A stretch of DNA of 64,000 nt from Tsuneonella troitsensis. Lineage in GTDB: Bacteria; Pseudomonadota; Alphaproteobacteria; Sphingomonadales; Sphingomonadaceae. The position numbers and the translations under genes were made by a program. The stretch lies in contig NZ_LMAU01000001.1 in NCBI RefSeq assembly GCF_001441535.1, forward strand, positions 558,001 to 622,000, read 5' to 3'. Numbering within the stretch: the stretch's first letter is position 1; each line of letters starts with the position of its first letter. Shown piece by piece: positions 11,629 to 21,365 of this stretch. Below the pieces are notes generated by a model that did not search any database, was not told the origin of the DNA, and saw only the letters and a list, made by a program, of their open reading frames with translations.

Positions 11629-13146
11629 ATGACGACAGTTCGTTCGCCATCAGGGCCGAAAGGGCCTTCGCAGCCGGGTGCACCGAGCGCGGAGACCCTG
11701 CGCCTGTCCGTGCTCCAAAGCTATCGCGCTGACGGGATCGAGGACGATCCCGAGCTGTCGGCCATCACGGCATTCGCGGCCGAATTGACCGGTTGCCCGA
11801 TTTCCCTGGTCAGTTTCGTCGAGACCGAACGTCAGCGGTTCCTGGCTCGCGACGGACTGGACGCGCTGGAAACGCCGCGATCGCTCATTTTTTGCGCACA
11901 CACGATGCTGGGCGACACGGTGATGGAGGTGCCCGATGCATCGTCCGACCCGCGCTTTGCATCCAACGAGCTTGTCACCGGCGATATGGCGATCCGGTTC
12001 TACGCCGGTGCGCCGCTCGTATCGCCGGAAGGCGCGCCGCTTGGTGCGCTCTGCGTGATCGACAAGGTAGCCCGGCCCGGCGGGCTTACCGAAATGCAGC
12101 GCAACGGGCTGCGCGTGCTGGCGAAGGCCGTCATGCGCCGGCTGGAGGCGAGGCGGTTCGAGCTGGCGACAGCGGCTCGCGAAACGGCGTCCGCGCTGGC
12201 GATGCGCGAAGTCGCCGACCTGCTGCCGGCGATCATCTGGTCGGCCAGCGGGGACGGCCAGTTCGATTACTTCAACTCGCGCTGGACCGAGATCACCGGC
12301 AACGAACTGCCGAAGACGGCCGACGATTGGCGGGCGGTGGTCCATCTCGACGAAAGCGAAATGGCGTTCGGCAAATGGGCGGAATGCTTCAGGGACGGCA
12401 AGCCGTTCGAAAGCGAGTATCGTCTCAAGCAGGCCGACGGCTCGTGGCGATGGACCCTGTCGCGCGCGCTGCCCCTGAAGGGCACGGATGGAAATGTCGT
12501 CCGCTGGTACGGCACCCTGACCGACGTCGATTCCGCCTATCGCCTGTCGGAAAACCGCGACCTGCTTGCGCGCGAGCTTTCGCATCGGATCAAGAACATC
12601 TTCGCCGTCGTCGCGGGCCTCGTATCCATCCGCGCGCGGCGTCACGAAGCGGCGCGGGAATTTGCCGACGACCTGATCGCCTCGATCCGCGCGCTCGGTC
12701 GTGCACACGACTTCGTGCGTCCGGTCGAAGGCTCGAAGGGCGATAGCCTGCGCGGCCTCCTCGGCGAATTGATGGCCCCCTATGCCGAGAACGAGCAGCG
12801 GATCGTGCTCTGCGGGAAAGACTGTTCCATCGGCCCGCGGGCGGCGACCCCGCTGGCGCTCATCTTTCACGAACTCGCGACGAATTCGGCCAAGTACGGC
12901 GCGCTTTCCGTCGAAGGCGGCAGGGTCGAAATCGAGATCGATTGCCCCGAGGATGACGGCATCGCCCGGATCGAATGGCGCGAGCGGAATGGTCCGGAAG
13001 CGGTCGATCAGGGCGCAGAGGGATTCGGCTCGCGACTCGTGCAGATGTCGATCGAAGGTCAGCTCGGCGGAAAGATGGAGCGCCGCTTCGCGCCCGAGGG
13101 GCTCGAGGTGGACCTCGAAATTCCCGTGAAGTCGATCCGCAGCTAG
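11629..13146 (+). CDS. GAF-PAS HWE-family sensor histidine kinase
   Basis: 505-residue cytoplasmic sensor kinase with no membrane segment or signal. Domains in order: GAF (about 25-180), PAS with PAC (about 195-300; [13 protein letters not shown]), then an HWE/HisKA_2 kinase. The phosphorylated His is in LSHRIKN (His319). The ATP-binding part has [13 protein letters not shown], and the family's Trp/Glu pair is in IEWRE. The PAS lacks the NCRFLQ cysteine motif of LOV light sensors. ATG 11629 is preferred to a TTG 16 codons upstream because AAGGGA precedes it. No response regulator is adjacent. HWE kinases in Alphaproteobacteria often feed the PhyR/EcfG stress pathway, but that link is not shown here. 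Confidence 0.9.
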   Translation: MTTVRSPSGPKGPSQPGAPSAETLRLSVLQSYRADGIEDDPELSAITAFAAELTGCPISLVSFVETERQRFLARDGLDALETPRSLIFCAHTMLGDTVMEVPDASSDPRFASNELVTGDMAIRFYAGAPLVSPEGAPLGALCVIDKVARPGGLTEMQRNGLRVLAKAVMRRLEARRFELATAARETASALAMREVADLLPAIIWSASGDGQFDYFNSRWTEITGNELPKTADDWRAVVHLDESEMAFGKWAECFRDGKPFESEYRLKQADGSWRWTLSRALPLKGTDGNVVRWYGTLTDVDSAYRLSENRDLLARELSHRIKNIFAVVAGLVSIRARRHEAAREFADDLIASIRALGRAHDFVRPVEGSKGDSLRGLLGELMAPYAENEQRIVLCGKDCSIGPRAATPLALIFHELATNSAKYGALSVEGGRVEIEIDCPEDDGIARIEWRERNGPEAVDQGAEGFGSRLVQMSIEGQLGGKMERRFAPEGLEVDLEIPVKSIRS

Positions 13147-13559
13147 TCGGCTTTGCGCCAAACCTGGGTCTGGCAGAACGGCCCGATGCAGCCCTTGACC
13201 TCGAGCGTCGAGGCATTGCGCCGCTTGACGATCGAACGATACGATTTGCCGCTCTTGGGATCGTAGATCGTGCCCCGCCAGACATCGCCGTCGGGCTTGA
13301 ACCCGGTCAGGATCGGCAGGCCGAGGATGCGCCGCGCGCGCAGCGAGCGGTCGGGATTGTTCACGTCGCGCTGATCGGTGCCCTGAGGCGGGGTGACGAG
13401 GAACTTTGCCAGCTTGCCGCAACGCGTCGCCCCGCAATCGGCCACGCGGATCTGGCCGCTCCTGTCGGCGGTGGTCCACAGGCCGTCGATCGGCTCGGCT
13501 GCGGCGAGCGGCGCGGCGGACAGCAATCCGACCAGGGCAAGCGACACCAGACGCACCAT
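13143..13559 (-). CDS. DUF2147 secreted protein
   Basis: 138 residues with a cleavable signal peptide (MVRLVSLALVGLLSAAPLAA, ending AAA-E). The mature part is a DUF2147 domain: IDGLWTTADRSGQIRV, GKLAKFLV, WRGTIYDPKSGKSY and a pair of cysteines near the end (CIGPFC). These are small periplasmic beta-barrel proteins of uncertain function. A ribosome site AGGAG stands 5 nt before ATG 13559. The gene starts 2 nt after the midA stop, and its own stop overlaps that of the convergent kinase gene. Confidence 0.9.
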   Translation of the reverse strand: MVRLVSLALVGLLSAAPLAAAEPIDGLWTTADRSGQIRVADCGATRCGKLAKFLVTPPQGTDQRDVNNPDRSLRARRILGLPILTGFKPDGDVWRGTIYDPKSGKSYRSIVKRRNASTLEVKGCIGPFCQTQVWRKAD

Positions 13560-13561
13560 AT

Positions 13562-14623
13562 TCACTCCTGCTCGAATCCGAAGCCATGCGGCCAGCCGGG
13601 GGCGGCAAGCCCCATCACCTTGAACAAGTGACCCATCTGGTCGTCGGCGGCAAGGCGATCCCGCGCGGCCATCACGTCGGCGCGCTGATGCGGCGCGCGG
13701 ATCGCGAGCGCTTCGGCGCGGGTCTCGATCCCCAGCGCCTTCAGCCACTCGCCCTGCGTCGGCGTGCCCATCCACGTGACCCCATGGGCCTGGGCGATCT
13801 TGGCGAGCGTCGCGAAATCGACGTGCGCGGTGATGTCCGCCTCTCCCGGAGCGGCGAACGGATCGACCTTGCGATGGGCCCGCACCGCCTGCATCGTCGA
13901 TCCGGCGCGCAGGTCCGTGTGGCCGTAATCGACCAGCAGCGCGCAGCCACCCTGCGCCGCGAGCCGGCCGGCGATCTCGGCGACCACCGATGCTGCCGCC
14001 GGGCTGGTCTCGATAATCGTGCCCTGCCGGCCGGCGCGCCATTCCGAAGGGACCGCGGCATCCATCGGCTGGGCACCCGCCAGGTAGATGAAGCTGTCGC
14101 CGTCCAGCCCGACCATTCGCTCGCGCCAGCCTTCGGCGGCGCGCACCAGTTGGCGCACCGGCAGCGCATCGAGGAACTCGTTGCCGACGATCAGCAGCGC
14201 GCGATCGTCCGGCAAAGTCGCCAGGTCGCCGTGAAACTGCGCATGCGGCACCGCTTCCTGTTGCAACTTCCTGAGCGCCGGGGAGCCTTCGACGAAATGG
14301 ACCTCGGGATCGAGGTCATAGCGCTTGGCGGCGCGCAGCGCGTCCCTTGCAAGAGTGCCTCGTCCCGGGCCGAGTTCGACGTATGCGACCGGCAGCGGGC
14401 TATCGGCGCGGATCCACATGTCGGCCAGCCACAGCCCGATCAGCTCGCCGAACATCTGGCTGATCTCGGGCGCGGTGACGAAATCGCCGTCGGCGCCCAG
14501 CGGGTCGCGGCTCGCGTAGTAGCGGGCGTTCGACTCGGCCATGAAGTGCGCCAGGCTGATCGGCCCGGTGCTGCGGATCAGCCGGCGGAACGTCTCCGCC
14601 AGCGGCGTCGGAGTATCGCTCAT
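13562..14623 (-). CDS. MidA/NDUFAF7-like SAM-dependent methyltransferase
   Basis: 353-residue class I methyltransferase of the MidA family; the mitochondrial homologue dimethylates an arginine of complex I subunit NDUFS2. It begins with LIRSTGPISLAHFM, then YYASRDPLGADGDFVTAPEI, and the SAM site ELGPGRGTLARD. VGNEFLDALPVRQ and LLVDYGH follow. ATG 14623 overlaps the lgt stop (ATGA), the arrangement seen in many Alphaproteobacteria. A role in complex I assembly is family knowledge, not seen in this sequence. Confidence 0.9.
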   Translation of the reverse strand: MSDTPTPLAETFRRLIRSTGPISLAHFMAESNARYYASRDPLGADGDFVTAPEISQMFGELIGLWLADMWIRADSPLPVAYVELGPGRGTLARDALRAAKRYDLDPEVHFVEGSPALRKLQQEAVPHAQFHGDLATLPDDRALLIVGNEFLDALPVRQLVRAAEGWRERMVGLDGDSFIYLAGAQPMDAAVPSEWRAGRQGTIIETSPAAASVVAEIAGRLAAQGGCALLVDYGHTDLRAGSTMQAVRAHRKVDPFAAPGEADITAHVDFATLAKIAQAHGVTWMGTPTQGEWLKALGIETRAEALAIRAPHQRADVMAARDRLAADDQMGHLFKVMGLAAPGWPHGFGFEQE

Positions 14624-15513
14624 GCCGGGGCGGGCTGGCCTGCCTGGTTGCCCACGGGGGGCCGGGTCAGCGCGCGGATGACGAAGAACAGCCCGACGAG
14701 GATCAGCGGAATGGTGAGCCACTGGCCCATGCTGAGGCCGGTCGAGCGCGCGAATTCGGCCAGCTGCGCGTCCGGCTCGCGGAAGAATTCGGACACGAAC
14801 CGACCGATGCTCACCAGCACGGTGAATACGCCGACCAGCAGGCCCGGGCGCCAGCGAGCCTTCGTTTTCCAGAACAGCAGCAGCAGCACGACCAGCGGCA
14901 GCAAGCCTTCGAGACCCGCCTGGTAGAGCTGGCTCGGGTGGCGGGCGAGCTGGGTGGGGTCTTCGGGGAAGATCATCGCCCACGACATGTCGGTGGGGCG
15001 GCCCCAGAGCTCGCCGTTCACGAAATTGGCCAGCCGTCCGAACAGCATCCCCGGCGGCACGCAGACCGCGAGGTAATCGGCGGTGCGCAGGAAGCTGATC
15101 TTGCCCTGATGACAGACCCGGGCGATCGCCGCGAGCACGCCGAGCACGCCGCCGTGGAAGCTCATCCCGCCTTCCCACAGCTTGAGCAGGTCGAGCGGGC
15201 GCGAGAACAGGCTGGGTATCCCGGTTTCGCCGCCGGTATAGAACGCCGCGTATCCCAGGCGCCCGCCCAGGATGATGCCCACGGTGCACCAGAAGAACAG
15301 GTCGTCGGCATGGCGCTGCGCCAGCGGGCTGCCGGGCGCCTTGATCATCTTCGTCAGGTGCCAGTACCCCAGCACGATCCCGGCAAGGTAGGCGAGCGAA
15401 TAGAACCGCAATTCGAAGAAGCCGAGGTCGATTCCCTTACGGAGTCCGAGATCCTCGAAATGGATCGCATTCGCCGCGATCTGCGAGGTTTCCGCCAGTA
15501 GTGACAGCAGCAC
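14620..15513 (-). CDS. lgt: Prolipoprotein diacylglyceryl transferase
   Basis: Inner-membrane enzyme (297 aa) that attaches diacylglycerol to the lipobox cysteine, the first step of lipoprotein maturation. It would act on the lipoproteins encoded in this window. Seven hydrophobic segments are visible. Signature motifs are GGMSFHGG and the Lgt signature GRLANFVNGELWGR, with RHPSQLYQ following. The start is GTG 15513 with AAGGAT 5 nt upstream. It heads the lgt-midA-DUF2147 operon. Confidence 0.96.
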   Translation of the reverse strand: MLLSLLAETSQIAANAIHFEDLGLRKGIDLGFFELRFYSLAYLAGIVLGYWHLTKMIKAPGSPLAQRHADDLFFWCTVGIILGGRLGYAAFYTGGETGIPSLFSRPLDLLKLWEGGMSFHGGVLGVLAAIARVCHQGKISFLRTADYLAVCVPPGMLFGRLANFVNGELWGRPTDMSWAMIFPEDPTQLARHPSQLYQAGLEGLLPLVVLLLLFWKTKARWRPGLLVGVFTVLVSIGRFVSEFFREPDAQLAEFARSTGLSMGQWLTIPLILVGLFFVIRALTRPPVGNQAGQPAPA

Positions 15514-15634
15514 GATTGATCCTTACCCTTGGCCGCAACCCGCATGGGGAGCCCCTTGTCGCGCGCGTCTTTGGCATAGCGCGGCGGCGGGCGAAACCCC
15601 GGCACGATAACGGCAAAGAGGATTGCAACGAGCG

Positions 15635-17365
15635 ATGGCGACCGATCTCGACAGGGACATCAAGCGAATTGGCGACTTCCTGACCGGCGCGGGTCAGATG
15701 TTCGAGACCCGCCAGGTCGAACGGCGCGGCGTGTCCATGCCCGCCTTCGTCAACGCCCCGCCGACGCTGGCGCATTTCATGGCGCACTTTTCGAACGTGC
15801 ATAAAGACGCGGTGTTCATCGTCGACGGCGACCAGCGGATGACCTTCGGCGAGGTCTATGCGGCCGCGGCCTGCGTGGCTCACGGCCTCGTGACCCGGCA
15901 CGGGATGCAGCGCGGTGACCGCGTCGGCATCGCCGCGCGCAATTCCGCCAACTGGGTCGTGGCCTACATGGGCGTCCTCATGGGCGGCGGCTGCGCCACG
16001 CTGCTCAACGGCTGGTGGACCGGCGAGGAACTCGCCTACGGCATCAACCTGTGCGAATGCTCGCTGGTGCTGGCCGACCCGCAGCGCGCCGCGCGCCTCG
16101 ACGGCATGGCGCACGATGCGAAGGTGGTCGTCTTCACGCACGACGGACCCGCGCCGACCGGGCTCGAGCCGGTCTGGGCCGAAGGCGCGACGGCGATGAC
16201 GATGCTCGGCACGCTCGGTCCGGACGATCTGGCGACGATCCTCTACACTTCGGGGTCGACCGGCTCTCCCAAGGGCGCCTATTCGGATCACCTCGGCGTG
16301 ACGAGCGCGGTGATGAACTACGTCGCGCAGACGGCGATGATCCTGCAGATCTTCACCGAACGCGGCGAAGCGCCGACCGTACAGCCCAGTGCGCTGGTCA
16401 CCGTGCCGCTGTTCCACGTGACGGGCGAAGTGCCGGTGTTCCTCCAGAGCTTCGCGATGGGCCGCAAGCTGGTGCTGATGCCCAAGTGGGATGCGACCGA
16501 GGCGCTGCGCCTGCTCGACGAGGAGAAGATCACCTATTTCGTCGGCGTGCCGCTGATGAGTTACGAGCTGGCCACCCACCCCGACCGCGACAAGTACGAC
16601 CTGTCGCAGTGCAAGACCTTCGCCGCCGGCGGCGCGCCGCGCCCGCCCGAGCACGTGACCAAGATCAAGGAGGCGTTTTCCGAAGGCTTCCCGGTCCTGG
16701 GTTACGGCCTGACCGAGACGAACGGCGTGGGCTGCGGCAACCTCAACGAGAATTACATGGCCAAGCCGGGATCGACCGGCACCGCGTCGAAGCCGCTGGT
16801 CGACCTCGCGATTCTCGACGACGACGGCAAGGCCCTGCCGCAGGGCCAGGTGGGCGAGGTCTGCATCCGGTCGGTGTGCAACTTCCTGGGTTACTGGAAG
16901 AACGAGGAGGCGACCCGCGCCGCCTATACCGACGACGGCTGGTTCCGCACTGGCGACCTCGGCTATCTCGACGCCGACGATTACCTGTTCATCGTCGACC
17001 GAAAGAAGGACATCATCATCCGCGGCGGCGAAAACATCGCCTGCATCGAGGTGGAGCAGGAAATCTATGCCCACCCCCACATCGCCGAATGTTCGGTGTT
17101 CGGGGTGGCGGACGAGCGCCTGGGCGAGATTCCGGCGGCGGTCTATGTCGCCAAGGAAGGCCACCGGGTCGATCCCGACGACCTGAAGGAATTCCTCGCC
17201 GAGCGGTTGGCGAAGTTCAAGATTCCGCAGTTCCTGTGGCCGGTGAACGAGGCGCTTCCGCGGCTCGGCACGCAGAAGATCGACAAGCCCACGTTGCGGG
17301 CCCGCTATCAGGCCGAAGCCGAAGCGATGCTCGCAAACGGTGAGGCCGGGTCCGGGGCTGCTTGA
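15635..17365 (+). CDS. Acyl-CoA synthetase (AMP-forming ligase)
   Basis: 576-residue ANL-superfamily enzyme that activates a carboxylic acid, probably a fatty acid, to its CoA thioester via an acyl-adenylate. The P-loop-like motif is YTSGSTGSPKG, followed by GYGLTET, the aspartate motif GWFRTGDLGYLD, and RKKDIIIRGGENI. The C-terminal catalytic lysine is in GTQKIDK. I take ATG 15635; an in-frame TTG 4 codons upstream is possible. It is divergent from lgt with a 121-nt gap, and its stop overlaps the TTG start of glnD (TTGA). Confidence 0.92.
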   Translation: MATDLDRDIKRIGDFLTGAGQMFETRQVERRGVSMPAFVNAPPTLAHFMAHFSNVHKDAVFIVDGDQRMTFGEVYAAAACVAHGLVTRHGMQRGDRVGIAARNSANWVVAYMGVLMGGGCATLLNGWWTGEELAYGINLCECSLVLADPQRAARLDGMAHDAKVVVFTHDGPAPTGLEPVWAEGATAMTMLGTLGPDDLATILYTSGSTGSPKGAYSDHLGVTSAVMNYVAQTAMILQIFTERGEAPTVQPSALVTVPLFHVTGEVPVFLQSFAMGRKLVLMPKWDATEALRLLDEEKITYFVGVPLMSYELATHPDRDKYDLSQCKTFAAGGAPRPPEHVTKIKEAFSEGFPVLGYGLTETNGVGCGNLNENYMAKPGSTGTASKPLVDLAILDDDGKALPQGQVGEVCIRSVCNFLGYWKNEEATRAAYTDDGWFRTGDLGYLDADDYLFIVDRKKDIIIRGGENIACIEVEQEIYAHPHIAECSVFGVADERLGEIPAAVYVAKEGHRVDPDDLKEFLAERLAKFKIPQFLWPVNEALPRLGTQKIDKPTLRARYQAEAEAMLANGEAGSGAA

Positions 17366-20121
17366 CCCAGCAACGCATCCCCCACCAGCGCGACGTCGTC
17401 GACCGGCGCGCGCTCGCGGATGAGATCGCCGGGCACGTGGCGCGCGACGGGGCGAAAGCCCGCCCCGCGATCGTGGCCGCGCTCAAGGCGGCGCTCGAGG
17501 GTGGCCGTGCCGAGCTCGACCGGCGGCTCGAGGACAAGCCGAGCGCCGGGCACGAGATAACCGGCGGCCACTCGTTCCTGATCGACCAGATCGTCCGCAC
17601 GATCTACGACCACGTGGTCGCCGACGTCTATCCGGCGATCAACCGCTCGACCGCGGAGCGCCTGACGCTCATCGCCGTCGGCGGATACGGTCGGGCGGAG
17701 ATGGCGCCGCATTCGGACGTCGACATTGCCTTCATCCATCCCACCCGCAACGCGCCGTGGTGCGAGCAGGTGATCGAGGCGATGCTCTATTACCTGTGGG
17801 ATCTAGGCCTCAAGGTCGGCCATTCGAGCCGTTCGGTCGACGACACGATCCGCATGGCGAAATCCGACCTGACGATCCGCACGGCCCTTCTCGAAGGGCG
17901 CTACGTATGGGGCGACCAGAGTTTGTACGACGAGGTCATCCGCCGGTTCGCCGACGAGGTGGTCAAGGGCACCGAGAAGCAGTTCGTCGCCGACAAGCTG
18001 GAAGAGCGCAACGCCCGGCACAAGCGGATGGGCGACAGCCGCTACGTCGTCGAGCCCAACGTCAAGGACGGCAAGGGCGGCCTGCGCGACCTGCAGACGC
18101 TCTACTGGATCGGGAAATACATCCACAAGGTGCGGGTGGCCGCCGAACTGGTCGACGTGGGCCTGTTCACTCCGGAAGAATATCGCAGCTTCCGCCGCGC
18201 CGAGGGCTTCATGCTTGCGGTGCGTTGTCACCTCCACACGATTACCGGGCGCGCGGAGGACCGGCTGACTTTCGACCTCCAGCGGGCGGTCGCGGCGCGG
18301 ATGAACTTCGCCGACCGGCCGGGCAAGAGCGCGGTAGAGCGGTTCATGCAGTTCTACTTCCTGCAGGCCAAGCGGGTCGGCGCGCTGACGGGCGTGTTCC
18401 TGGCGCATATCGACGAGCAGTTCGCGAAGAGCCGTGCGCGCAAGGGTCTGCTGGCCAGCTTCACTCCGCGCGCCCGCGAGCTCAAGGGTTACCGCGTCTA
18501 CGGCGGCCGGATCGCCGCCCCCGGCGACGACTGGTTCCGCGCCGATCCGATGCGGCTGGTCGAGGTGTTCCATCTGGCCGAGGCGCACGGGCTGGAAATC
18601 CATCCCGAAACCATGCGCCAGGCGTCGCGCGATTCGGGGCTGATCCGCCGCGAAGTCCGCGACGATCCCCGCGCCAACGCGCTGTTCGTCGAGCTGCTGG
18701 CGGGGCGCAACGATCCCGAGACGGTGTTGCGCTGGATGAACGAGGCCGGGGTGTTCGGCCGGTTCGTGCCCGATTTCGGGCGGGTCAACGCGCAGATGCA
18801 GTTCGACATGTACCACCACTACACGGTGGACGAGCACACGATCCGCGCGATCGGACTGCTGAGCCGGATCGAGAAGGGCGAGCTGACCGCCGACCACCCG
18901 CGCTCCTCACGCCTGATCCACGAGGTGGCCAGCCGCCGCGTCGCCTATGTCGCGGCGCTGCTGCACGACATCGCCAAGGGTAGGGGCGGCGACCATTCGG
19001 TACTGGGTGGCGACGTGGCGGAGGAACTGGGCCCGCGCTTCGGCCTCGACGAGGGCGAGACCGCGCTGGTCGCGTGGCTGGTGCGCCAGCATCTCCTGAT
19101 GAGCCGGACCGCGTTCAAGCGCGACCTGACGGATCCCAAGACGATCGAGGATTTCATCGCCGAGGTGCAGGGGCTGGAGCGGTTGCGGCACCTGATGATC
19201 CTGACCGCGATCGACATCCGCGCGGTCGGGCCGGGCACCTGGAATTCGTGGAAGGGCCAGTTGCTCGGCGAACTCTACGATGCGGCGGAAGAACGCCTGC
19301 GCCTTGGCCACATGAGCCACGGGCGTAAGGAACGGGTCGCGGCCAAGAAGGACGCGGTGCGCGCCAAGCTGGGCGACAAGGCCGGCCTTCTCAAGCTCTA
19401 CGCCGATCGCTTCGACGATTCGTACTGGATCGCGGAGCCCGAGGACATCATCGCCCTCAACCTCATGCACTATGGCCTGAGCCACGAGGAAAAGGACAAC
19501 CTCTCGGTCCACTGCGAGGTCTATCCTTCGCGCGGGGCCACGCTGGTGACCGTGATCGCCGCCGACCACCCGGGCCTGTTCTATCGCATCGCGGGGGGCA
19601 TTCACCTCGCCGGCGGCAACATCATCGACGCGCGTATCCATACGACCCGGTCGGGCTGGGCGGTCGACAACTTCCTCGTGCAGGACCCGCACGGGCGGCC
19701 CTTCGGCGAAGACGCGCAGATCAGGCGACTGGAGGTGTCGATCGCGGATGCCCTCGCCAACCGCAGCGCGCTCGTGCCGCAGCTCGCCAGGCGGCCCCTG
19801 CCGCACAGCCGCGCGCGGGCGTTCGACGTGCGTCCGGTGGTCTCGTTCGACAACCAGGCCTCGGGCCGTTTCACGGTGATCGAGGTGAACGCGCGCGACC
19901 GGGCCGCACTGCTCAATCGCCTCGCCCGCGCGCTGTTCGAGAACAGCCTGGTGGTCCACTCGGCCCACATCACCAACTACGGCGAGCGCGCGGCGGACAC
20001 CTTCTACGTGACCGACCTCACCGGAGGAAAGGTAACCGGGGCGACGCGCCTGAAGGCGATAGAGGCGGCGCTGCTCGAAGCCGCAAGCGACGAGCGGCAG
20101 GCGGAGCTGGAGAGCGCCTAG
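17362..20121 (+). CDS. glnD: Bifunctional [PII] uridylyltransferase / uridylyl-removing enzyme
   Basis: 919-residue sensor of glutamine that modifies the PII protein and so sets nitrogen metabolism. In order: nucleotidyltransferase domain with GGYGRAEM and HSDVDIAF, linker with NVKDGKGGLRDLQTL, HD hydrolase domain (LLHDIAKGRGGDHS), and two C-terminal ACT domains (VIAADHPGLFYRIAGG and VNARDRAALLNRLA). The start is TTG 17362, overlapping the preceding stop; no ATG is available before the catalytic domain. Length is usual for alphaproteobacterial GlnD. Its TAG overlaps the stop of yggS on the other strand. Confidence 0.96.
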   Translation: MTQQRIPHQRDVVDRRALADEIAGHVARDGAKARPAIVAALKAALEGGRAELDRRLEDKPSAGHEITGGHSFLIDQIVRTIYDHVVADVYPAINRSTAERLTLIAVGGYGRAEMAPHSDVDIAFIHPTRNAPWCEQVIEAMLYYLWDLGLKVGHSSRSVDDTIRMAKSDLTIRTALLEGRYVWGDQSLYDEVIRRFADEVVKGTEKQFVADKLEERNARHKRMGDSRYVVEPNVKDGKGGLRDLQTLYWIGKYIHKVRVAAELVDVGLFTPEEYRSFRRAEGFMLAVRCHLHTITGRAEDRLTFDLQRAVAARMNFADRPGKSAVERFMQFYFLQAKRVGALTGVFLAHIDEQFAKSRARKGLLASFTPRARELKGYRVYGGRIAAPGDDWFRADPMRLVEVFHLAEAHGLEIHPETMRQASRDSGLIRREVRDDPRANALFVELLAGRNDPETVLRWMNEAGVFGRFVPDFGRVNAQMQFDMYHHYTVDEHTIRAIGLLSRIEKGELTADHPRSSRLIHEVASRRVAYVAALLHDIAKGRGGDHSVLGGDVAEELGPRFGLDEGETALVAWLVRQHLLMSRTAFKRDLTDPKTIEDFIAEVQGLERLRHLMILTAIDIRAVGPGTWNSWKGQLLGELYDAAEERLRLGHMSHGRKERVAAKKDAVRAKLGDKAGLLKLYADRFDDSYWIAEPEDIIALNLMHYGLSHEEKDNLSVHCEVYPSRGATLVTVIAADHPGLFYRIAGGIHLAGGNIIDARIHTTRSGWAVDNFLVQDPHGRPFGEDAQIRRLEVSIADALANRSALVPQLARRPLPHSRARAFDVRPVVSFDNQASGRFTVIEVNARDRAALLNRLARALFENSLVVHSAHITNYGERAADTFYVTDLTGGKVTGATRLKAIEAALLEAASDERQAELESA

Positions 20122-20780
20122 CTACCCCGTTCGCCGAATAGCGCGCTGCCCACGCGCACGTGGGTCGCGCCCAGCATGATGGCCGTCTCGAAGTCGCCGC
20201 TCATGCCCATGCTGCGCCCGTCCAGCCCGTTGTCGCGGGCCAGCTTGTCGAGGAGGGCGAAGAAGGGCGCAGGCTCGATGTCGGCTGGCGGCACGCACAT
20301 CAGGCCGACGACCGGGATCGCCGCGTCGCGCGCCTGTGCGAGCAGGGCGGGGAGGTCCTTGACCGCGCAGCCGCCCTTCTGCGGTTCCTCGCCGACATCG
20401 ACCTGCACGAACGTTTCGATCTGCCGACCGACCTTGTCGAATGCCTTGGCGAGCGCGGTCACCAGGCTCGGGCGGTCGAGCGAGTGGATGCAGTCGAACA
20501 ATCGCACCGCGTCTTCCGCCTTGTTGGACTGGAGCTGGCCGACGAGGTGCAGCTTCGCATCGGGATAGCGTTCGCGCAGCGCCGGCCATTTTGCTTGCGC
20601 TTCCTGCACGCGGTTTTCGCCGAAGTGCCGCTGCCTGGCCGCGAGCAGCGGCTCGATCGCCTCGGCGGCGTGGGTCTTGCTGACCGCGACGAGGGTGACT
20701 TCGCAAGGCTCGCGTCGTGCGATCGCGCAGGCGCGGGCAATGCGGTCGTGGATTTCGTCCAGGGCTAACGCTGCATTCAT
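20118..20780 (-). CDS. yggS: YggS-family PLP-binding protein (PLP homeostasis)
   Basis: 220-residue single-domain TIM-barrel protein of the YggS/PROSC family, which binds pyridoxal phosphate and controls its free pool and amino-acid balance. The Schiff-base lysine is in LVAVSKTH. Other family marks are HFGENRVQEA, LHLVGQLQSNK, VDVGEEPQKGG, SMGMSGDFETAI and VRVGSALFG. I take ATG 20780; a GTG immediately before it (20783) could also start. It is divergent from the tenI-like gene with almost no space between. Confidence 0.94.
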   Translation of the reverse strand: MNAALALDEIHDRIARACAIARREPCEVTLVAVSKTHAAEAIEPLLAARQRHFGENRVQEAQAKWPALRERYPDAKLHLVGQLQSNKAEDAVRLFDCIHSLDRPSLVTALAKAFDKVGRQIETFVQVDVGEEPQKGGCAVKDLPALLAQARDAAIPVVGLMCVPPADIEPAPFFALLDKLARDNGLDGRSMGMSGDFETAIMLGATHVRVGSALFGERGS

Positions 20781-20787
20781 CACGGCG

Positions 20788-21354
20788 ATGCGCTATAGCG
20801 TCGTCATGGGACAGCGCCAGCCACTCCCCGATCTCTGGCTCCTTTCGGATGCCCGCAACGACGAATTGCTGCCGCGTGCGCTGCGCGCACTGCCGCGCGG
20901 GTCGGCTTTCGTGTTCCGTCACTACCACCTCGACCCCAGGGCCCGCCGCGCGCGGTGGGACGAGCTCTTGCCGCTGGTGCGCGAAGGCGGACACCTCGCG
21001 GTGCTCTCGGGCAGCGACGACGAAGCGCTGCGCTGGGGCGCTGCGGGATCGTATGGTCCGCCCGAGGCCGTGGGCGAGGCGCCCGAGCTGCTTCGCATCG
21101 CCGCCGCGCACGACGGGCACGAGATCGCGCACGCCAATGCGTCGGGCGCCGACGCCGCGATGCTATCGCCGGTGTTCGAGACCCGCACCCATCCCGGCGC
21201 GGTGCCGCTCGGCCCGGAGAAATTCCATGCACTCGCCGCGCTGGCCGAAATGCCGGTCATCGCGTTGGGCGGGATGACCTTCGAACGGGCCAAGCAACTG
21301 GGCTGGATGCGCTGGGCTGCGATCGACGGTCTGGCGCTTAAACAGGACTCCTGA
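20788..21354 (+). CDS. Thiamine-phosphate synthase / TenI-like protein
   Basis: 188 residues with a TIM-barrel pattern of the ThiE/TenI superfamily: PDLWLLSDARND at the start, ADAAMLSPVFETRTHPGA, LGPEKFHALA and PVIALGGM near the end. The usual ThiE pyrophosphate-binding residues are not all evident. It may therefore be a TenI-type relative rather than the synthase. ATG 20788 gives the longest plausible product, and ATG 20806 (MGQRQPLPD) is equally possible; neither has a strong ribosome site. It is divergent from yggS. Confidence 0.78.
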   Translation: MRYSVVMGQRQPLPDLWLLSDARNDELLPRALRALPRGSAFVFRHYHLDPRARRARWDELLPLVREGGHLAVLSGSDDEALRWGAAGSYGPPEAVGEAPELLRIAAAHDGHEIAHANASGADAAMLSPVFETRTHPGAVPLGPEKFHALAALAEMPVIALGGMTFERAKQLGWMRWAAIDGLALKQDS

Positions 21355-21362
21355 CGTCAGGA
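21349..21362. repeat. 14-bp perfect palindrome at the tenI-like/ftsK junction
   Basis: TCCTGACGTCAGGA is a perfect dyad that contains the tenI-like stop codon (TGA at 21352-21354) and ends 3 nt before the predicted ftsK -35 box. Its position is that of an operator, or it may be coincidental. Confidence 0.4.
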
Positions 21363-21365
21363 TTC

